Shown one piece after another: positions 62,375 to 64,000 of a stretch of 64,000 nucleotides of DNA (the first letter of the stretch is position 1; the number at the start of each line of letters is the position of its first letter). Origin of the DNA: a bacterium (lineage in GTDB: Bacteria > Electryoneota > RPQS01); the NCBI GenBank assembly GCA_016721565.1, contig JADKHW010000023.1:1-64000 (forward strand), in the 5' to 3' direction. The translations under genes were made by a program, and so were the position numbers. A model generated the notes under the pieces. That model had not been told where the DNA came from, searched no databases, and saw only the letters and a list, made by a program, of their open reading frames with translations.

Positions 62375-63934
62375 CTAATTTTCTTCGGTTTTCTTTTGAT
62401 CCCAACCCTTTGCGTCGCGCAGCATGGCGGGAATTTCTTCAGCCGATTCTTCGCTATCCGTGACTGCGGAGGCATCGCGCACTTCACAATCAAAGGCATG
62501 GACTTCCCACGGCTCCAAATCGAGATAGATGCCGCGCATCATCACTTCCACGCCGTCGCGGATGTAAACTTTGTCGGACAGCACGTCACGCAGGATAATT
62601 TCTTTGCCTTGCAAATTACCGAAAGCCAAATCCACCCAGCTCTGCGTGCGGTAATCTGCCCAATTGACGAAGATGCGCAGATGTTTTTCATCGTGATCCC
62701 ACGCATGTGCGAGAATTTGCCAATGTGTTTCGTTACCTTGCCACGCTTGACGGGGATGCATGCAGGTCCACTTGCCAAGTCTTACCGCATCGTGTCCGAC
62801 AATTGACATCAGCGAATCGTAGAATGCGGCAATCTCCGGATTGGGTGTTTCCGGCGGCACGCGCAGTAGTTGAACAGGAGCTTTGTGCATCGCGCCTATG
62901 AACTGTCCTTGGAAGAACAGATTTGCAGACGGTAACGTAAAAACCCATGTCGCGGCAGCGCGGTGCATCGGAAGCGAGAGTTGTGAGGCGATGCGCTTCT
63001 CATCGTGGTTTTCCAAGAATCTCAATCTTCTGCGGTGCTTCTCTTCGTCGTAATCAAACTGCACACGCGAGAGTCCGGTGGTGCCGACAGCCCAATCGAG
63101 CGGATCCTTGTCGTAGGTGTAGTCAAAGCCCATCTCGTGCAATTCGAGATCGAGTCCCCAATAGACTTCGGCAATGAAGATGAAGCCGGGATTTTTTTCG
63201 CGCACGAGTCTGATGGCGTTCGGCCAGAACTCACGCATATCACCGCCCCACGTTTTCGTGAAGACGTGCGAAAGAATTAGCATTGCCATATCACAGCGTA
63301 CACCGTCGCAGCGCGCGGCAACTTTCTGCAACTCCGTGAGTACGGCAAGCTGAGTATCGAGCTTGCGCATATCAGGTTGAGCCGTGTCGGACCACGCGGG
63401 GAAATAAGGATCGCGGCCATGCGCAATCACTTTGGGACCGCTGACGGTTTCAACGTGAAACCATGAATCGGGATCGCGTTCGAGATCGGCTTCGGAACCT
63501 TGGATATAGTATTCGGGATGCGCTTCGGTCCACGGATGATCGCGTGCGGTGTGACTCGGAACGAAATCCAAAAATAACTTCATGCCGCGCGCATGCAGCA
63601 TCTCGCGGAATTTTTTGAGACCTTCTTCGCCGCCAAGTTCTGGATTGACGTCATAGCCGACAATCGCATAAGGCGAAGCGGTGACGTCGTCTTCGTTCCA
63701 ATCGGGTAAGACTTCTGAGTAATCCTTCCTTAATCCTTCATGCACGAGCGCGATCTGACGGGAGCTGGCACTCGGAGTCCACACGCCCATCAGCCACACG
63801 GCTTCCACCGCCCGTGACTTCCAACGGTCGAAATGCTCGGCCGCTACGTCCGCCAAAGAAATGGGGGTTCCGTTCCCCAATTGGCGGAGCCATAACCGTG
63901 TATTAATTTCGAGAATTGTACGGCACGAATTCAT
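62375..63934 (-). CDS. Alpha-amylase family GH13 enzyme
   Basis: From ATG 63934 the protein has 519 residues and no signal peptide. The four GH13 conserved regions are readable: DFVPSHT (region I), DGVRCDMAML with the nucleophile Asp (region II), FIAEVYWG with the acid/base Glu (region III) and FLENHDEKR (region IV). The C-terminal beta-sandwich spans about 415-500. Cytosolic location suggests glycogen/maltooligosaccharide turnover or trehalose synthesis rather than starch digestion. The operon with hldD is unusual. Confidence 0.85.
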   Translation of the reverse strand: MNSCRTILEINTRLWLRQLGNGTPISLADVAAEHFDRWKSRAVEAVWLMGVWTPSASSRQIALVHEGLRKDYSEVLPDWNEDDVTASPYAIVGYDVNPELGGEEGLKKFREMLHARGMKLFLDFVPSHTARDHPWTEAHPEYYIQGSEADLERDPDSWFHVETVSGPKVIAHGRDPYFPAWSDTAQPDMRKLDTQLAVLTELQKVAARCDGVRCDMAMLILSHVFTKTWGGDMREFWPNAIRLVREKNPGFIFIAEVYWGLDLELHEMGFDYTYDKDPLDWAVGTTGLSRVQFDYDEEKHRRRLRFLENHDEKRIASQLSLPMHRAAATWVFTLPSANLFFQGQFIGAMHKAPVQLLRVPPETPNPEIAAFYDSLMSIVGHDAVRLGKWTCMHPRQAWQGNETHWQILAHAWDHDEKHLRIFVNWADYRTQSWVDLAFGNLQGKEIILRDVLSDKVYIRDGVEVMMRGIYLDLEPWEVHAFDCEVRDASAVTDSEESAEEIPAMLRDAKGWDQKKTEEN

Positions 63935-63971
63935 CTCCCGCGCGCCTTTCACAAATAATAGTAACAATGAG

Positions 63972-64000
63972 TTGCACCCACAGGGTGCTTTTCTTATATT
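63972..64000 (+). promoter_or_regulatory. Promoter at right window edge, TTGCAC-N17-TATATT
   Basis: TTGCAC at 63972-63977, 17 bases, TATATT at 63995-64000, facing out of the window, divergent from the GH13 gene. Confidence 0.6.

Overview
The window looks like a piece of a Gram-negative bacterium of the FCB (Fibrobacteres-Chlorobi-Bacteroidetes) superphylum, probably a poorly cultured lineage. Three lines of evidence point there. Several secreted proteins end in Por/type IX secretion (T9SS) sorting tails of the form YPNPFNP...(V)YxL.G..V. The primary sigma factor is the short Bacteroidota-like form (278 residues, no region 1.1). There is also a TonB receptor with a carboxypeptidase-like plug extension, heptose/LPS genes and many lipoproteins. 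I cannot name the phylum from sequence alone. Promoters are unusually readable: at least ten sites fit TTGAC(t/a)-N17-TATATT, often followed by G.

Layout. 0-6 kb: a broken GT-C-like membrane protein, a DinB-like protein, the t6A genes tsaE-tsaB with a secreted propeller, then an ECF sigma/anti-sigma pair. 6-13.7 kb (mixed strands): TonB receptor, PAP2 phosphatase, repeat lipoprotein, primary sigma factor, TonB-like protein and pirin. 13.7-15.9 kb: an accessory island with palindromic repeats and a DUF4236 gene. 15.9-17.4 kb: a second ECF sigma factor with a membrane regulator that carries a T9SS tail. 17.5-25.1 kb: a thioredoxin-like gene with an in-frame UGA at the first position of its CxxC motif and a SECIS-like hairpin directly after it, an ACR3 arsenite permease, and a tight four-gene operon (sialidase-like T9SS protein, two serpins, Tiki-like lipoprotein). 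25.2-33 kb: DUF1003, a 51-G homopolymer, a methyltransferase, a Wzx flippase and a polysaccharide operon. 33-35.9 kb: a feoA-feoB-small Cys protein operon with operator-like dyads. 36-43 kb: six overlapping LPS/envelope genes. 43-48.7 kb: an S4 protein, an M28-PDZ-propeller peptidase and a C11 peptidase. 48.7-51.9 kb: a second accessory island (AIPR-like defence gene, hicAB, repeats). 52-59.7 kb: a surface-protein cluster with cohesin-like and dockerin-like modules. 59.8-64 kb: a secreted protein, hldD and a GH13 enzyme.

How the genes work together. Much of the window builds the cell envelope: heptose epimerase, heptosyltransferase, glycosyltransferases, MsbA-like exporter, flippase, asparagine-synthase-like and HisC-like enzymes. 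The rest is mainly surface and secreted proteins exported through T9SS, with regulators (two ECF pairs) that probably sense envelope state. About 17 frame breaks occur in genes that otherwise read well, including genes normally under strong selection, so many are probably sequence or assembly indels; I joined the pieces and say so in each entry. The strongest candidates for something new are the possible selenoprotein, the ECF regulator with a secretion tail, the serpin operon, and a shared palindrome/G-rich/divergent-promoter module upstream of two unrelated accessory genes.
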